64,000 nucleotides of DNA. Source: Streptomyces sp. CC208A (GTDB taxonomy: Bacteria > Actinomycetota > Actinomycetes > Streptomycetales > Streptomycetaceae). Below the pieces are notes generated by a model. That model was not told the DNA's origin and made no database searches. It saw nothing but the letters and a program-made list of their open reading frames with translations. Location of the stretch: contig NZ_JASCXN010000038.1 of assembly GCF_030010625.1 (NCBI RefSeq), forward strand, positions 1-64,000, written 5' to 3'. Below, piece after piece: positions 17,818 to 26,416 of the stretch; positions within the stretch are counted from its first letter, which is position 1, and each line of letters starts with the position of its first letter. The position numbers and the translations under genes are program-made.

Positions 17818-18461
17818 GCGTCGAGATGGAGCTGCGCGGCGCCCGGGTGCGCTACGGCCCCCTGGAGGCCCTGCACGGCCTGGACCTGCCGGTCCCCGCG
17901 GGCACGGTGACGGTCCTGGTCGGCCGGAACGGCGCGGGCCGCACCACGGTGCTGCGCGCGCTCGCCGGGACGGTACGGCTCGCCGCGGGCCGGGTGCTCT
18001 GGCACGGCGAGGACGTGACAGGGCTGCCGCCGTACGAGCGGGCCCGCCGCGGGCTGTGCCTCGTACCGGACAGGGGCGCGGTGTACGAGGGGCTGACCGT
18101 CGCCGAGAACCTGGCGCTCGCGGGGCCGCCCGCCCCGGTGCCGTACCCCGCCCTCCTCCCGCTGCTGTCCCGGACGGCGGGGACGCTCTCCGGCGGGGAG
18201 CGGCGGATGCTGGCCGTGTCGCGGGCGCTGCTGCGACCGGCGCGGGTGGTCCTGGCGGACGAACCGGCCCTGGGCATGGCACCGCCGGTCGCGGCGCGGA
18301 CGTACGCGCTGCTCGCCGAGCTCGCCGCGCGGGACGGCACGGCGGTGGTGCTTGCCGAGCAGAAGGTGCCGGACGGGCTGCCGCCCGGCACCCTCCTCCA
18401 CGAACTGCGCCGCGGCGCCCGCGTGTTCAGCGGCGAGGCGGCGGAGCCCCGTCCCACGTGA
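17814..18461 (+). CDS. LivF-like ABC ATPase with Arg in the Walker A Lys position
   Basis: The 215-residue ATPase overlaps the fusion gene by ATGA. It has Walker A GRNGAGRTT (residues 37-45; position 43 is Arg where Lys is expected), signature LSGGERRML, Walker B VVLADEP and AEQ at the switch position, the last being normal for LivF. It is somewhat shorter than usual LivF proteins (about 235). If the Arg impairs ATP binding, transport would rest on the LivG-like half. Its stop lies only 13 bp from the convergent Rpf gene, with no room for a terminator. Confidence 0.85.
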   Translation: MSVEMELRGARVRYGPLEALHGLDLPVPAGTVTVLVGRNGAGRTTVLRALAGTVRLAAGRVLWHGEDVTGLPPYERARRGLCLVPDRGAVYEGLTVAENLALAGPPAPVPYPALLPLLSRTAGTLSGGERRMLAVSRALLRPARVVLADEPALGMAPPVAARTYALLAELAARDGTAVVLAEQKVPDGLPPGTLLHELRRGARVFSGEAAEPRPT

Positions 18462-18474
18462 GGGCTCCGTGGGC

Positions 18475-19269
18475 TCAGAGGGGCGCGATCCGCAGCATCA
18501 TGCCGATGTACAGCCGGTCCGGGTCGGGCCCGATGACGCTCTTGTTGGCCTCGTACAGCCGCTGCCAGCCGCCCTTGATCGAGAAGCGGCGGGCGATGGC
18601 GGCGAGGGTGTCGCCGGCCTGCACGGTGTGGACGCGGCCGCTGAGCCCGTACCGCTTGGAGCAGACGGGCCAGGCGCCCCAGCCCTGGACGCGGAGGACG
18701 TCCTCGGCGACGGTGATCTGCTGCTGACGGGTGGCCAGGTCGGCGCGGCGGGCGAACCTGAGGCCGCCGAACTCGATCCAGGTGGGCTGCCAGAACTGGA
18801 GCCCGCCGTAGTAGCCGTTGCCGGTGTTGACGTCCCAGCGGCCGCTGCTCTCGCACTCGGCGATGCAGCCCCAGGGCCACTGGTCCTCGGCGCAGGCGTA
18901 CGCGGGCACGCCCCCCGGTCCCGCCGACGGCGGCGGCGGAACGGCCCCGGTCCCTTCGGCCCCGGTCCCTTCGGCACCGTTCCCGGTCGTGCCCGTGCCG
19001 TCGCCCCGGGCCTCCGCGACGGCGGCCGCGGCGGCTTCGAGCGCGGCGGCGGCCTCGCCCGCCCCGGCCTCGGCGAGGGTCCCGGCGAGCTCCGCCGCGT
19101 CCGGCACGGCGGGCGGCGGCGGCAGCGCGGGCGCGCCGGGCACCCCGGCCCGCCCCGGTCCGTCGTCGCCGGGCGCCGCCACGGCGACGGGCGCCTGGTG
19201 GAGGGCGAGCAGCGCCGCCGCGGAGGCCGCCGCGAGCGAGCCGGCTGTCCAAAATCGGATCATCGACAT
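18475..19269 (-). CDS. Resuscitation-promoting-factor-like lytic transglycosylase with LysM
   Basis: The 264-residue protein has a signal peptide (about 1-32), an Ala/Gly/Pro/Thr-rich region to about 120, then an Rpf-type domain (about 123-205). That domain carries the catalytic Glu140 in IAECESSGRWD, followed by NGYYGGLQFWQPTW. A C-terminal LysM follows (about 213-262, HTVQAGDTLAAIARRF). Such proteins cleave peptidoglycan glycan strands during spore germination and growth. The upstream region shows no recognisable c-di-AMP (ydaO) riboswitch, which some Streptomyces rpf genes carry. The first ATG (19269) was used; a second Met is two codons later. Confidence 0.9.
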   Translation of the reverse strand: MSMIRFWTAGSLAAASAAALLALHQAPVAVAAPGDDGPGRAGVPGAPALPPPPAVPDAAELAGTLAEAGAGEAAAALEAAAAAVAEARGDGTGTTGNGAEGTGAEGTGAVPPPPSAGPGGVPAYACAEDQWPWGCIAECESSGRWDVNTGNGYYGGLQFWQPTWIEFGGLRFARRADLATRQQQITVAEDVLRVQGWGAWPVCSKRYGLSGRVHTVQAGDTLAAIARRFSIKGGWQRLYEANKSVIGPDPDRLYIGMMLRIAPL

Positions 19270-19529
19270 CGCCGCAGGCTAGGTCGGGCCTCCAGGGGCC
19301 GGACCCGTGCCGCGCGGAACACCGTTCACTTCCCACCCGGTCGGAGGTACCCGCGCCCGGCCCCTCCCCGCGCCCCCCGGCGCGCCGCTTCCCGCCCGCC
19401 TCCGCACGGGCCGGCGGCAAGTTGCCTCCCTTCGGCGCGTGACCCCTCCCGCGCCTGGCCCGTTGAACTCGGCATGAGACGCCCGGGAAAGGCCCGGGGT
19501 CCGTCCGTACCGACTCCAGGGAGCCCTCC

Positions 19530-20312
19530 GTGCCGCGCATGCTCGACGTCAGCGAGGACGTACGCGCCGAGATCGGCGACGAAGAAGCCGACCGGCTGCT
19601 CGCCGGCGACAACGCCCCGGGCAGCTACGACTGCACCTCCTGCCGCACGCCGGGCGACTCCGAGCAGGAGCGCACCTCCACGGTGCTGTTCGTCGGCGAG
19701 GAGACCGCGGTCCTCGCGTTCGCCCACGCCAGCTGCATCCCGTCGCAGGTCGTCCGGGTCGCCGAGGAGCAGCTCCAGGGGGCCGTCGCCTCCATCACGG
19801 CCGCCGACGCGGCCGAGGCGCTGTCCGCCGCCCACCCCGAGCAGGCCGTGCTCGGCGTCACCAGCGGTCTCGTACTGATCGACGGCGAGCTGCACCCGGC
19901 GCTGGTCGTGGAGCCGACCGCCCCGGTGGCCCGCCCCGGCTCCGGCGGGCTCACCGACGAGTTCCTGTCGCTCCTCACGGAGCAGGGCTTCCAGCCGGTC
20001 TCCGACCTGAACACCAAGCCGGCCGCGCTGCCCGGCTGGTCCGTCCTGGTCGCGATGGGCCAGCTGCACTCGGTGCTCCAGCCCGGCGCGGGCGGCGCGG
20101 GCCAGTCCGCCTGGTGGCAGGCGCACCAGCCGCTCCAGGTCACCGAGGGCTGGCGCGCGGCGGCCAACAAGTCGCACACGGTCCTCGTCTTCGCCGCGCC
20201 CGTCGGCTCCATCGGCCAGCAGCCGCGCGAGGACCTGCTGCGCGACGCCCTGGAGAAGGCCGCGGTGAACGGGCGCCTGGTCGCCGCCGCGATGCCGCTG
20301 GCCGGTACCTGA
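19530..20312 (+). CDS. Conserved Streptomyces protein of unknown function
   Basis: I do not recognise a named domain. The 260-residue acidic soluble protein begins with a helix (LDVSEDVRAEIGDEEADRLL). It then shows YDCTSCRTPG, a CxxC that could bind zinc, and a mixed alpha/beta region containing FAHASCIPSQVV. A Trp-rich stretch (QSAWWQAHQPLQVTEGWRAA) lies near residue 190. Start GTG at 19530 with GGGAG upstream; an in-frame ATG lies three codons later. No signal peptide. The layout suggests a cytoplasmic protein with a small metal-binding N-terminus. Confidence 0.7.
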   Translation: MPRMLDVSEDVRAEIGDEEADRLLAGDNAPGSYDCTSCRTPGDSEQERTSTVLFVGEETAVLAFAHASCIPSQVVRVAEEQLQGAVASITAADAAEALSAAHPEQAVLGVTSGLVLIDGELHPALVVEPTAPVARPGSGGLTDEFLSLLTEQGFQPVSDLNTKPAALPGWSVLVAMGQLHSVLQPGAGGAGQSAWWQAHQPLQVTEGWRAAANKSHTVLVFAAPVGSIGQQPREDLLRDALEKAAVNGRLVAAAMPLAGT

Positions 20313-20440
20313 TGGACGGGGGGCGTCCCGGGATAGGGCCGGTGCGTCCGTCCGGGGTCCCGACCGTGCCGCGGCCCCGGCGGGCGCCTCTTTCGGAGAG
20401 CCGCCCGCATCCCACGGGCGGCGGGGTCGTTGGCACCTAC

Positions 20441-20767
20441 GTGCACGCATACGACCCTTTCCCCCAGCCGCATCCGAGTCCGATCCCCGCCATGCGCCCG
20501 GCGCAGGACGGCCCGGCCGGTTTCTCGGCGACGCCGATCTTCGACGCCCTGTACTCGGAGTACCGCCGGTCGTTCCGCACGCTTCCGGGTGACCGCAGCG
20601 GCGAGGAGGACCTGGTGTTCCGGGCCTTCGGCACGGTGCGGAGCACGGGCCTCTCGGGGTTCTCGGGCTACCACGGCCACCAGCACACGGCGTATCCGGC
20701 GGCCTGGTCGGCGCAGCACCATCCCCCGCAGGCGGCGCTGCCGCCGGCCCCGCGCAGAAGCCACTGA
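20441..20767 (+). CDS. Small His/Pro/Tyr-rich conserved protein, function unknown
   Basis: Starting at the GTG at 20441 the frame encodes 108 residues. They contain a Pro/His-rich head (HAYDPFPQPHPSP), a central helix-like segment (IFDALYSEYRRSFRTLPGD) and a tail rich in His, Tyr, Pro and Ala. No clear ribosome site precedes it, so leaderless translation or another start is possible. I do not recognise a family. Coding bias and the terminator that follows at 20788 support a real gene. Confidence 0.55.
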   Translation: MHAYDPFPQPHPSPIPAMRPAQDGPAGFSATPIFDALYSEYRRSFRTLPGDRSGEEDLVFRAFGTVRSTGLSGFSGYHGHQHTAYPAAWSAQHHPPQAALPPAPRRSH

Positions 20768-20787
20768 GCGGGCCGGCGGAAGCAGAA

Positions 20788-20834
20788 ACGGCCGAGGGCT
20801 GGAGTCGTACCGTACGACTCCGGCCCTCGGCCGT
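20788..20834. terminator. Long bidirectional hairpin terminator
   Basis: A nearly perfect 47-bp palindrome (left arm ACGGCCGAGGGC ... GGAGTCGTA, centre CCG, complementary right arm; one T/G mismatch) lies between convergent genes ending at 20767 and 20849. Confidence 0.85.
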
Positions 20835-20848
20835 GCTCCTGGCGCGGG

Positions 20849-22297
20849 TTACTTCTTCTTGCCGCGCTTCTCGCGCACGCGGACCGAGATGTGGATCGGG
20901 GTGCCCTCGAAGCCGAACTCCTCGCGCAGCCGGCGCTCGATGAAGCGGCGGTAGCCCGCCTCCAGGAAGCCCGAGGCGAAGAGCACGAAGCGCGGGGGCT
21001 TGGTGCCGGCCTGGGTGCCGAAGAGGATGCGGGGCTGCTTGCCGCCGCGGATCGGGTGCGGGTGGGCGGCGACCAGCTCGCCGAGAAAGGCGTTGAGCCG
21101 GCCGGTGGGGACGCGGGTCTCCCAGCCGGCGAGGGCGGTCTCGATCGCCGGGACCAGCTTCTCCATGTGGCGGCCGGTCTTCGCGGAGACGTTGACCCGG
21201 GGGGCCCAGGAGACCTGCTGCATCTCGGTCTCGATCTCGCGCTCCAGGTAGTAGCGGCGCTCCTCGTCGAGCTCGTCCCACTTGTTGTAGGCGATGACGA
21301 TGGCGCGGCCGGACTCGACGGCCATCGTGATGATCCGCTGGTCCTGGACCGAGATCTGGTCGGTGGTGTCGATGAGGATGACCGCGACCTCGGCCTTCTC
21401 GACGGCGGCGGCCGTGCGGAGGGAGGCGTAGTAGTCGGCGCCGGCCTGGAGGTGGACCTTCTTGCGGATGCCCGCCGTGTCGACGAACTTCCAGGTCTTC
21501 CCGCCGAGCTCGATCAGCTCGTCGACCGGGTCGCGGGTGGTGCCGGCCAGCTCGTTCACGACCACGCGGTCCTCGCCCGCGACCTTGTTGAGCAGCGAGG
21601 ACTTGCCGACGTTGGGGCGGCCGATGAGGGCGATGCGGCGGGGGCCGCCGACGGCCTTGCCGAAGGTCTGCGCGGGGGCGTCGGGCAGCTTCCTCAGGAC
21701 CTCGTCGAGGAGGTCGCCGGTGCCCCGGCCGTGCAGCGAGGAGACGGGGAACGGCTCGCCGAGGCCCAGGGACCAGAGCATGGCCGCGTCGGCCTCGCCG
21801 GACTGGCCGTCCACCTTGTTGGCGGCGAGGACGACCGGCTTGCCGGCGCGGCGGAGCAGCTTGACGACGGCCTCGTCGGTGTCGGTGGCGCCGACGGTGG
21901 CGTCCACGACGAAGAGGCAGGCGTCGGCGGCCTCGATGGCGTACTCGGCCTGGGTGGCGACGGAGGCGTCGATGCCGAGGACGTCCTGCTCCCAGCCGCC
22001 GGTGTCGACGACCTTGAAGCGGCGGCCGGCCCACTCGGCCTCGTAGGTGACGCGGTCGCGGGTGACGCCCGGCCGGTCCTCGACGACGGCCTCGCGGCGG
22101 CCGATGATGCGGTTCACCAGGGTCGACTTGCCGACGTTCGGACGGCCGACGACGGCGAGGACGGGGAGCGGGCCGTGGCCGGCCTCCTCGATCGCCTCCT
22201 CGACGTCCTCGATGTCGAAGCCCTCTTCCGCGGCGAGCTCCATGAACTCCGCGTACTCGGCGTCGCCAAGTGCCCCGTGGTCGTGCTGGTCGTTCAT
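20849..22297 (-). CDS. der: Ribosome biogenesis GTPase Der (EngA)
   Basis: The 482-residue protein has two tandem GTPase domains, each with GRPNVGKS and a DTxG switch (DTGGWE and DTAGIR), NKVD and NKWD base-recognition motifs, and a C-terminal KH-like domain ending in Lys-rich residues. An acidic N-terminal extension of about 45 residues is typical of actinobacterial Der. It acts in late 50S subunit assembly. Start ATG at 22297 with AAGGA upstream. It follows cmk and plsC in the usual actinobacterial order, about 75 bp after plsC. Confidence 0.95.
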   Translation of the reverse strand: MNDQHDHGALGDAEYAEFMELAAEEGFDIEDVEEAIEEAGHGPLPVLAVVGRPNVGKSTLVNRIIGRREAVVEDRPGVTRDRVTYEAEWAGRRFKVVDTGGWEQDVLGIDASVATQAEYAIEAADACLFVVDATVGATDTDEAVVKLLRRAGKPVVLAANKVDGQSGEADAAMLWSLGLGEPFPVSSLHGRGTGDLLDEVLRKLPDAPAQTFGKAVGGPRRIALIGRPNVGKSSLLNKVAGEDRVVVNELAGTTRDPVDELIELGGKTWKFVDTAGIRKKVHLQAGADYYASLRTAAAVEKAEVAVILIDTTDQISVQDQRIITMAVESGRAIVIAYNKWDELDEERRYYLEREIETEMQQVSWAPRVNVSAKTGRHMEKLVPAIETALAGWETRVPTGRLNAFLGELVAAHPHPIRGGKQPRILFGTQAGTKPPRFVLFASGFLEAGYRRFIERRLREEFGFEGTPIHISVRVREKRGKKK

Positions 22298-22372
22298 GAA
22301 GTCCGTTCCTTGATCATTCGTGGTCGGTGGTCCCGGAGGCCGGAGCCGTGGGGCCACTACTGAGAGTGTCGC

Positions 22373-23017
22373 TCAGCGCCCGGTGAGGCGCCTGGCGTTT
22401 TTCAGGTGCTCCGTGAGGTGCTCCTGGATGCGGAGCGTGGCCTCGTCGAGCGCCTTGCGGGTACGCCGCCCGCTGCCGTCGCCTGCTTCGAAGGGCTCTC
22501 CGAAGACGACGTCCACCCGGCTGCGCAGGGCGGGCAGCCCCTTCACCAGCCGTCCGGGCCGCTCGGTGCTTCCCAGGACCGCCACCGGGACGATCGGGGC
22601 GCCGCTGCGGACGGCGAAGTAGGCGAGGCCGGCGCGGAGCGAGGCGAAGTCGCCCTCGCCGCGGGTCCCCTCGGGGAAGATCCCGAGGACACCGCCCTGC
22701 TCCAGCACGCCCAGCGCGTTGCCGATCGCCTTCCGGTCGGTGGACTCCCGGTCGACCTTGAGCTGCCCGATGCCCTCCAGGAAACCGCCCAGCGGCCCGA
22801 CGAACGCCTCCTTCTTGATGAGGAAGTGCACGGGGCGCGGGGCGGTGCCCATGAGCATGGGGCCGTCGATGTTGTGCGCGTGGTTCACGGCGAGGATGAC
22901 GGGGCCGGTGGCAGGGACCCGCCAGGCGCCGAGCACGCGCGGCTTCCAGAAGCCGTACATCAGCCCGATGCCGATGCGACGGCCGACGGCGGCGCCCTTC
23001 GCGGAGGGCTGGGTCAC
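22373..23017 (-). CDS. plsC: 1-acylglycerol-3-phosphate acyltransferase (PlsC family)
   Basis: The 214-residue protein shows the PlsC motifs in order: NHAHNID (HX4D catalytic pair), FLEGIGQLKVDR, FPEGTRG and VPVAVLG. It should acylate lysophosphatidic acid at the membrane surface. Its GTG start overlaps the cmk stop as GTGA, showing translational coupling, so it is read with cmk and der. Streptomyces usually encode several PlsC paralogs, so the exact acyl acceptor is not certain. Confidence 0.85.
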   Translation of the reverse strand: MTQPSAKGAAVGRRIGIGLMYGFWKPRVLGAWRVPATGPVILAVNHAHNIDGPMLMGTAPRPVHFLIKKEAFVGPLGGFLEGIGQLKVDRESTDRKAIGNALGVLEQGGVLGIFPEGTRGEGDFASLRAGLAYFAVRSGAPIVPVAVLGSTERPGRLVKGLPALRSRVDVVFGEPFEAGDGSGRRTRKALDEATLRIQEHLTEHLKNARRLTGR

Positions 23018-23715
23018 TTGGCGGCCGCCCGCTTCTCCGGCTTTGCGGTCGCGCTCCGCCTCGACTCCACCAGGGTGACGACGCACTCGATGACCTGGTC
23101 AAGGGTGAGCTCGGTGGTGTCGACCTCGACGGCGTCGTCGGCCTTGGCGAGCGGGGAGGTCCTGCGGCTGGAGTCGGCCGCGTCCCGCTTGGCCAGGGCC
23201 TCCTGGGTGGCCCGTACGTCGGTGCCCTTCAGCTCGCCGGAGCGGCGGGCGGCGCGGGCCTCCGGCGAGGCGGTGAGGAAGATCTTCAGGTCGGCGTCCG
23301 GGAGGACGGTCGTCCCGATGTCCCGGCCCTCGACGACGATGCCGGCCTCCGCCTCGCGGGCGATCGTCCGCTGGAGCTCGGTGATGAGCGTGCGCACCTC
23401 GGGGACGGCGCTGACCGCGCTGACCCGGGAGGTGACCTCCTCGGTGCGGATCGGCCCCGAGGCGTCGACGCCGTCCACGGTGATGGTGGGCCGGGACGGG
23501 TCGGTGCCGGAGACGATGACGGGCTTGCCGGCGGCGTTCGCCACGGCGTCGGCGTCGGTGACGTCCACCCCGTTGCTGATCATCCACCAGGTGATGGCCC
23601 GGTACTGGGCGCCGGTGTCCAGGTAGCTCAGCCCCAGCTTGGCGGCGACCGCCTTCGAGGTGCTCGACTTGCCCGTGCCGGAGGGGCCGTCGATGGCGAC
23701 GATCACGGATTCCAC
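23014..23715 (-). CDS. cmk: Cytidylate kinase
   Basis: The 233-residue kinase begins with the P-loop DGPSGTGKSSTSK and has the CMP-kinase segments LDTGAQYRA, VVEGRDIGTTVLPDADLKIFL and RDAADSSRRTSPL, which form the nucleotide and LID regions. It phosphorylates CMP and dCMP. An Ala/Lys-rich tail follows. Start GTG at 23715 (a second GTG is three codons later). The upstream gap is unusually long and full of repeats, so it probably has its own promoter rather than being read from tyrA. Confidence 0.95.
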   Translation of the reverse strand: MESVIVAIDGPSGTGKSSTSKAVAAKLGLSYLDTGAQYRAITWWMISNGVDVTDADAVANAAGKPVIVSGTDPSRPTITVDGVDASGPIRTEEVTSRVSAVSAVPEVRTLITELQRTIAREAEAGIVVEGRDIGTTVLPDADLKIFLTASPEARAARRSGELKGTDVRATQEALAKRDAADSSRRTSPLAKADDAVEVDTTELTLDQVIECVVTLVESRRSATAKPEKRAAAK

Positions 23716-23928
23716 GGTGAGGGTGACCTTCCTGGGTGGGTGGGGCCCCGGCGGCAGTCCGGAACCCCTACAAGGTTACCGAGTCCCCCACCCCCATTCG
23801 GCCCAGCGGCCCGCACGCCGCCCCACGCGGGCGCGGCTCTCGCTGCGCGGTGCCCGCCGGGGCTGCGCTCCGCTGCACCCCTGTATGGGCTGCGGTCCCC
23901 GTCACCGTGTGGGCTGCGCCCGCCGTCC

Positions 23929-24000
23929 CTGTGGGCAATCGTCCCGCTTGGGGGTCTCCCCTGGACGTAGTCCTTGGGAGAGGGACGGGTGGGCACAGGG
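23929..24000. repeat. Palindromic element, copy A
   Basis: The element opens CTGTGGGCAATCGTCCC and closes with the inverted GGGACGGGTGGGCACAG. Inside lies CTGGACGTAGTCCTTGGGAG, shared with copy B in the same orientation. It could fold into a long stem. It resembles non-coding palindromic repeats scattered in Streptomyces intergenic regions. Confidence 0.55.
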
Positions 24001-24112
24001 AGGGCGCCCTCTGCCGGGCCCAGGCTTTCCGCGCCTGAGCCCGCACCCCGTGCGCGGCGCACCCGTGGTGCGGGTCCAGGCACCGGTGCGGAGGCACCCG
24101 CAGAGGGTGCCG

Positions 24113-24222
24113 TTCCGTTGTGCCCACCCTCCCCCAGACTTCGTCCGGGGGGGGGACCACCACGCCCTGGGGGCACCCCCTGGATGAAGTCCTTGGAGGA
24201 GGAACGATTGCCCACAACGGAA
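24113..24222. repeat. Palindromic element, copy B
   Basis: Terminal inverted repeats TTCCGTTGTG (24113-24122) and CACAACGGAA (24213-24222) bound a 110-bp element. Its halves are themselves inverted relatives: CCCCCAGACTTCGTCCGGGG on the left, and CTGGATGAAGTCCTTGGAGG on the right, which matches copy A. It has no coding capacity and looks MITE-like. Confidence 0.6.
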
Positions 24223-24283
24223 CGGAACCGCGGCGCCGGGCGCGCAGGCCCCGGGCGCGGGGTGGGCGCCGCGCGGCGGGGGG

Positions 24284-25372
24284 TCAGCCGGTGCGGAGGG
24301 ACCAGCCTCGTTCGCGGAGGGACGCGGCGAGCGCGGGGGCCGCCGACGGGTCGACCATGAGCTGGACGAGGCCCGCCTGCTGCCCGGTCGCGTGCTCGAT
24401 GCGGACGTCCTCGATGTTGACCCCCGCACGCCCCGCGTCCGCGAAGATGCGGGCCAGCTCGCCGGGCTGGTCGCTGATGAGGACCGCGACGACCTCGTAG
24501 GTCGCGGGGGCGGCACCGTGCTTGCCGGGGACCCGCGCGCGCCCTGCGTTGCCGCGCCGCAGCACGTCCTCGACGCCCGCGATGCCCTCCCGACGCTTCT
24601 CCTCGTCCGCGGACTGGAGGGAGCGCAGCGCCCGTACGGTCTCGTCGAGGTCGGCGGCGACGCCGGAGAGGACGTCGGCGACCGGCCCGGGGTTGGCCGA
24701 CAGGATCTCCACCCACATGCGCGGGTCGGACGCGGCGATCCGCGTGACGTCCCGGATGCCCTGCCCGCAGAGCCGTACGGCCGACTCCTCCGCCTCCTCC
24801 AGGCGCGCCGCGACCATCGAGGAGACCAGCTGCGGGGTGTGGGAGACGAGGGCCACCGCCCGGTCGTGGGCGTCGGCGTCCATGACGACGGGCACGGCCC
24901 CGCAGACCGCGACGAGTTCGAGCGCGAGGTTGAGGACCTCGGTGTCGGTGTCCCGGGTGGGCGTGAGCACCCACGGCCGGCCCTCGAAGAGGTCGGCGCC
25001 GGCGGCGAGCGGGCCGGAACGCTCCTTGCCGGACATGGGGTGGGTGCCGATGTACGCGGTGAGGTCGAGGCCCATCGCCTCCAGCTCCCGCCGCGGGCCG
25101 CCCTTGACGCTGGCCACGTCGAGGTAGCCCCGGCCCAGGCCGGCGCGCAGGGCGTCGGCGAGGGTGGCGGCGGTGTGCGCCGGCGGTACGGCGACGATCA
25201 CGAGGTCCACCCGCCCCTCGGGCTCCGCGTCGGTGCCCGCGCCGAGCGCGGCGGCGGTCCGGGCGCTCGCCGGGTCGTGGTCGCGGAGGTGGACCGTGAC
25301 GCCCCGGCCGGCGAGGGCGAGGGCGGCGGAGGTGCCGATCAGTCCGGTTCCGATGACGAGCGCTGTTCTCAC
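24284..25372 (-). CDS. tyrA: Prephenate dehydrogenase with ACT domain
   Basis: The 362-residue protein has an N-terminal Rossmann fold (VIGTGLIGTSAALALAGRG), the prephenate dehydrogenase signature GTHPMSGKERSG with the DADAHDRAVALVSHTPQL catalytic region, and a C-terminal ACT domain (about 280-350, VLISDQPGELARIF) for allosteric control. It oxidises prephenate to 4-hydroxyphenylpyruvate for tyrosine synthesis. Start ATG at 25372. It precedes cmk in the same direction but is separated by the repeat-rich gap. Confidence 0.93.
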   Translation of the reverse strand: MRTALVIGTGLIGTSAALALAGRGVTVHLRDHDPASARTAAALGAGTDAEPEGRVDLVIVAVPPAHTAATLADALRAGLGRGYLDVASVKGGPRRELEAMGLDLTAYIGTHPMSGKERSGPLAAGADLFEGRPWVLTPTRDTDTEVLNLALELVAVCGAVPVVMDADAHDRAVALVSHTPQLVSSMVAARLEEAEESAVRLCGQGIRDVTRIAASDPRMWVEILSANPGPVADVLSGVAADLDETVRALRSLQSADEEKRREGIAGVEDVLRRGNAGRARVPGKHGAAPATYEVVAVLISDQPGELARIFADAGRAGVNIEDVRIEHATGQQAGLVQLMVDPSAAPALAASLRERGWSLRTG

Positions 25373-25494
25373 GGGGTGAAGTCCTTGAGGGCATGGGGTG
25401 GAGAGGGCCCAGCCTAGTCAGCCGCCGCCCGCACGCGCGCGTGCGCCCACCCCGCGAGACACGGGGCGGGCGCGGCGTGCGTGGCCTGCCCGGT

Positions 25495-25911
25495 TCAGAG
25501 CCGCTGGGCGCGGATGATCTCCTCCAGGGAGCCGCCCTCGGGCAGGGCGCCGCCGGGGGTGAGCCTGTCGACGGCCTGCGGCAGCGACTGCGCGAGCTCG
25601 TCGGCGGCCTGCTGCGGGGTGACCCCGGCCTCCCGCGCGACCTTCTGGAGGGTCTCGTCGGGGAGGGCCTGGGCGATCTGGGTGCCGTCGACGGGCTTGT
25701 TCTCGCCGGTGCCGATCCAGGACTGGGCCTGTTCGGCGAGGCCCGACCTGGTGAGCATGTCGAGGAGCCCGCCGAGCGGGTTCTGCCCCGCCTTGCCCCC
25801 TGCGCCGCCGCTGCCCGCGAGGGCGCCGAGCAGCGAGCCCAGAACGCCGTTCCGGCCCCCGTCCCCGCCGAGCAGGGGGCCGAGGAGACTGCCGAGGTCG
25901 TTTCCCGCCAT
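25495..25911 (-). CDS. YidB/DUF937-family small protein
   Basis: The 138-residue protein is Gly/Leu-rich at its N-terminus (GSLLGPLLGG, LGSLLGALAG, LGGLLDML). The YidB core follows, with SWIGTGENKPVDGTQIAQAL and an ending LPEGGSLEEII. The family is widespread and of unknown function; the repeats may form an assembly surface. Start ATG at 25911 with AAGGCGGAACC upstream. It is a single gene. Confidence 0.82.
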   Translation of the reverse strand: MAGNDLGSLLGPLLGGDGGRNGVLGSLLGALAGSGGAGGKAGQNPLGGLLDMLTRSGLAEQAQSWIGTGENKPVDGTQIAQALPDETLQKVAREAGVTPQQAADELAQSLPQAVDRLTPGGALPEGGSLEEIIRAQRL

Positions 25912-26025
25912 GGTTCCGCCTTTCCTCCGGTGAGCATCGCTGTCGAACAGCCTCAATGTCACCCATACACAGACATCCCACCACCCGGGGTGAGCGCCGG
26001 CCCGGCGAGCGGGTAGAAAAGGCGG

Positions 26026-26361
26026 ATGCTGCTCCATGTCGTGCCCCTGGACGAGTGGTCCGCGGACCCCGGTCTCCCCTACGCCCCGCCGTCGCTCGCC
26101 GCCGAGGGCTTCGTGCACTGCTCGCCGGACGAGCAGGCGGCGCTCGCCGTCGCCGACGCGCACTACCGGGACGTGCCGGGCCCGCTCCTGGTGCTGGTGA
26201 TCGACGAGTCCCTGCTCTCCGGCGAGGTCCGTTGGGAGGGTTCGGAGGACCAGGTCTTCCCGCACGTGTACGGGCCGGTCGAGCGGGGTGCGGTGACCGC
26301 CGTCCTGGAGGTGCTGCGGGAGGCGGACGGCCGTGCGAGGGAGTTGGCGCCCTGGGTCTAG
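26026..26361 (+). CDS. DUF952 protein
   Basis: The 111-residue protein shows the DUF952 signature: an N-terminal LLHVVPLDEW, the conserved EGFVHCS and EDQVFPHVYGP. The fold is related to ADP-ribosyltransferase-like domains, but no activity is established. It sits upstream of the Rieske lipoprotein gene with a 55-bp gap and could be read with it. Start ATG at 26026. Confidence 0.82.
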   Translation: MLLHVVPLDEWSADPGLPYAPPSLAAEGFVHCSPDEQAALAVADAHYRDVPGPLLVLVIDESLLSGEVRWEGSEDQVFPHVYGPVERGAVTAVLEVLREADGRARELAPWV

Positions 26362-26416
26362 CCGGGCCCCGGCGTGTTGCGGGGGCGGCGGGGCGGGCCC
26401 GGCGAAGCTGGGTCGT

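Larger units (their letters stand above)
23716..24283. other. Gene-free 568-bp region rich in palindromic repeats
   Basis: This gap between tyrA and cmk holds no credible gene. It contains two related inverted-repeat elements (23929-24000 and 24113-24222), described separately, plus several copies of short words such as GGGCTGCG. The cmk promoter should lie here. Confidence 0.6.

Noticed and set aside
19270..19529. Possible c-di-AMP (ydaO) riboswitch upstream of the Rpf-like gene
   Set aside because: I could not find the conserved core of that riboswitch; the gap looks unstructured.
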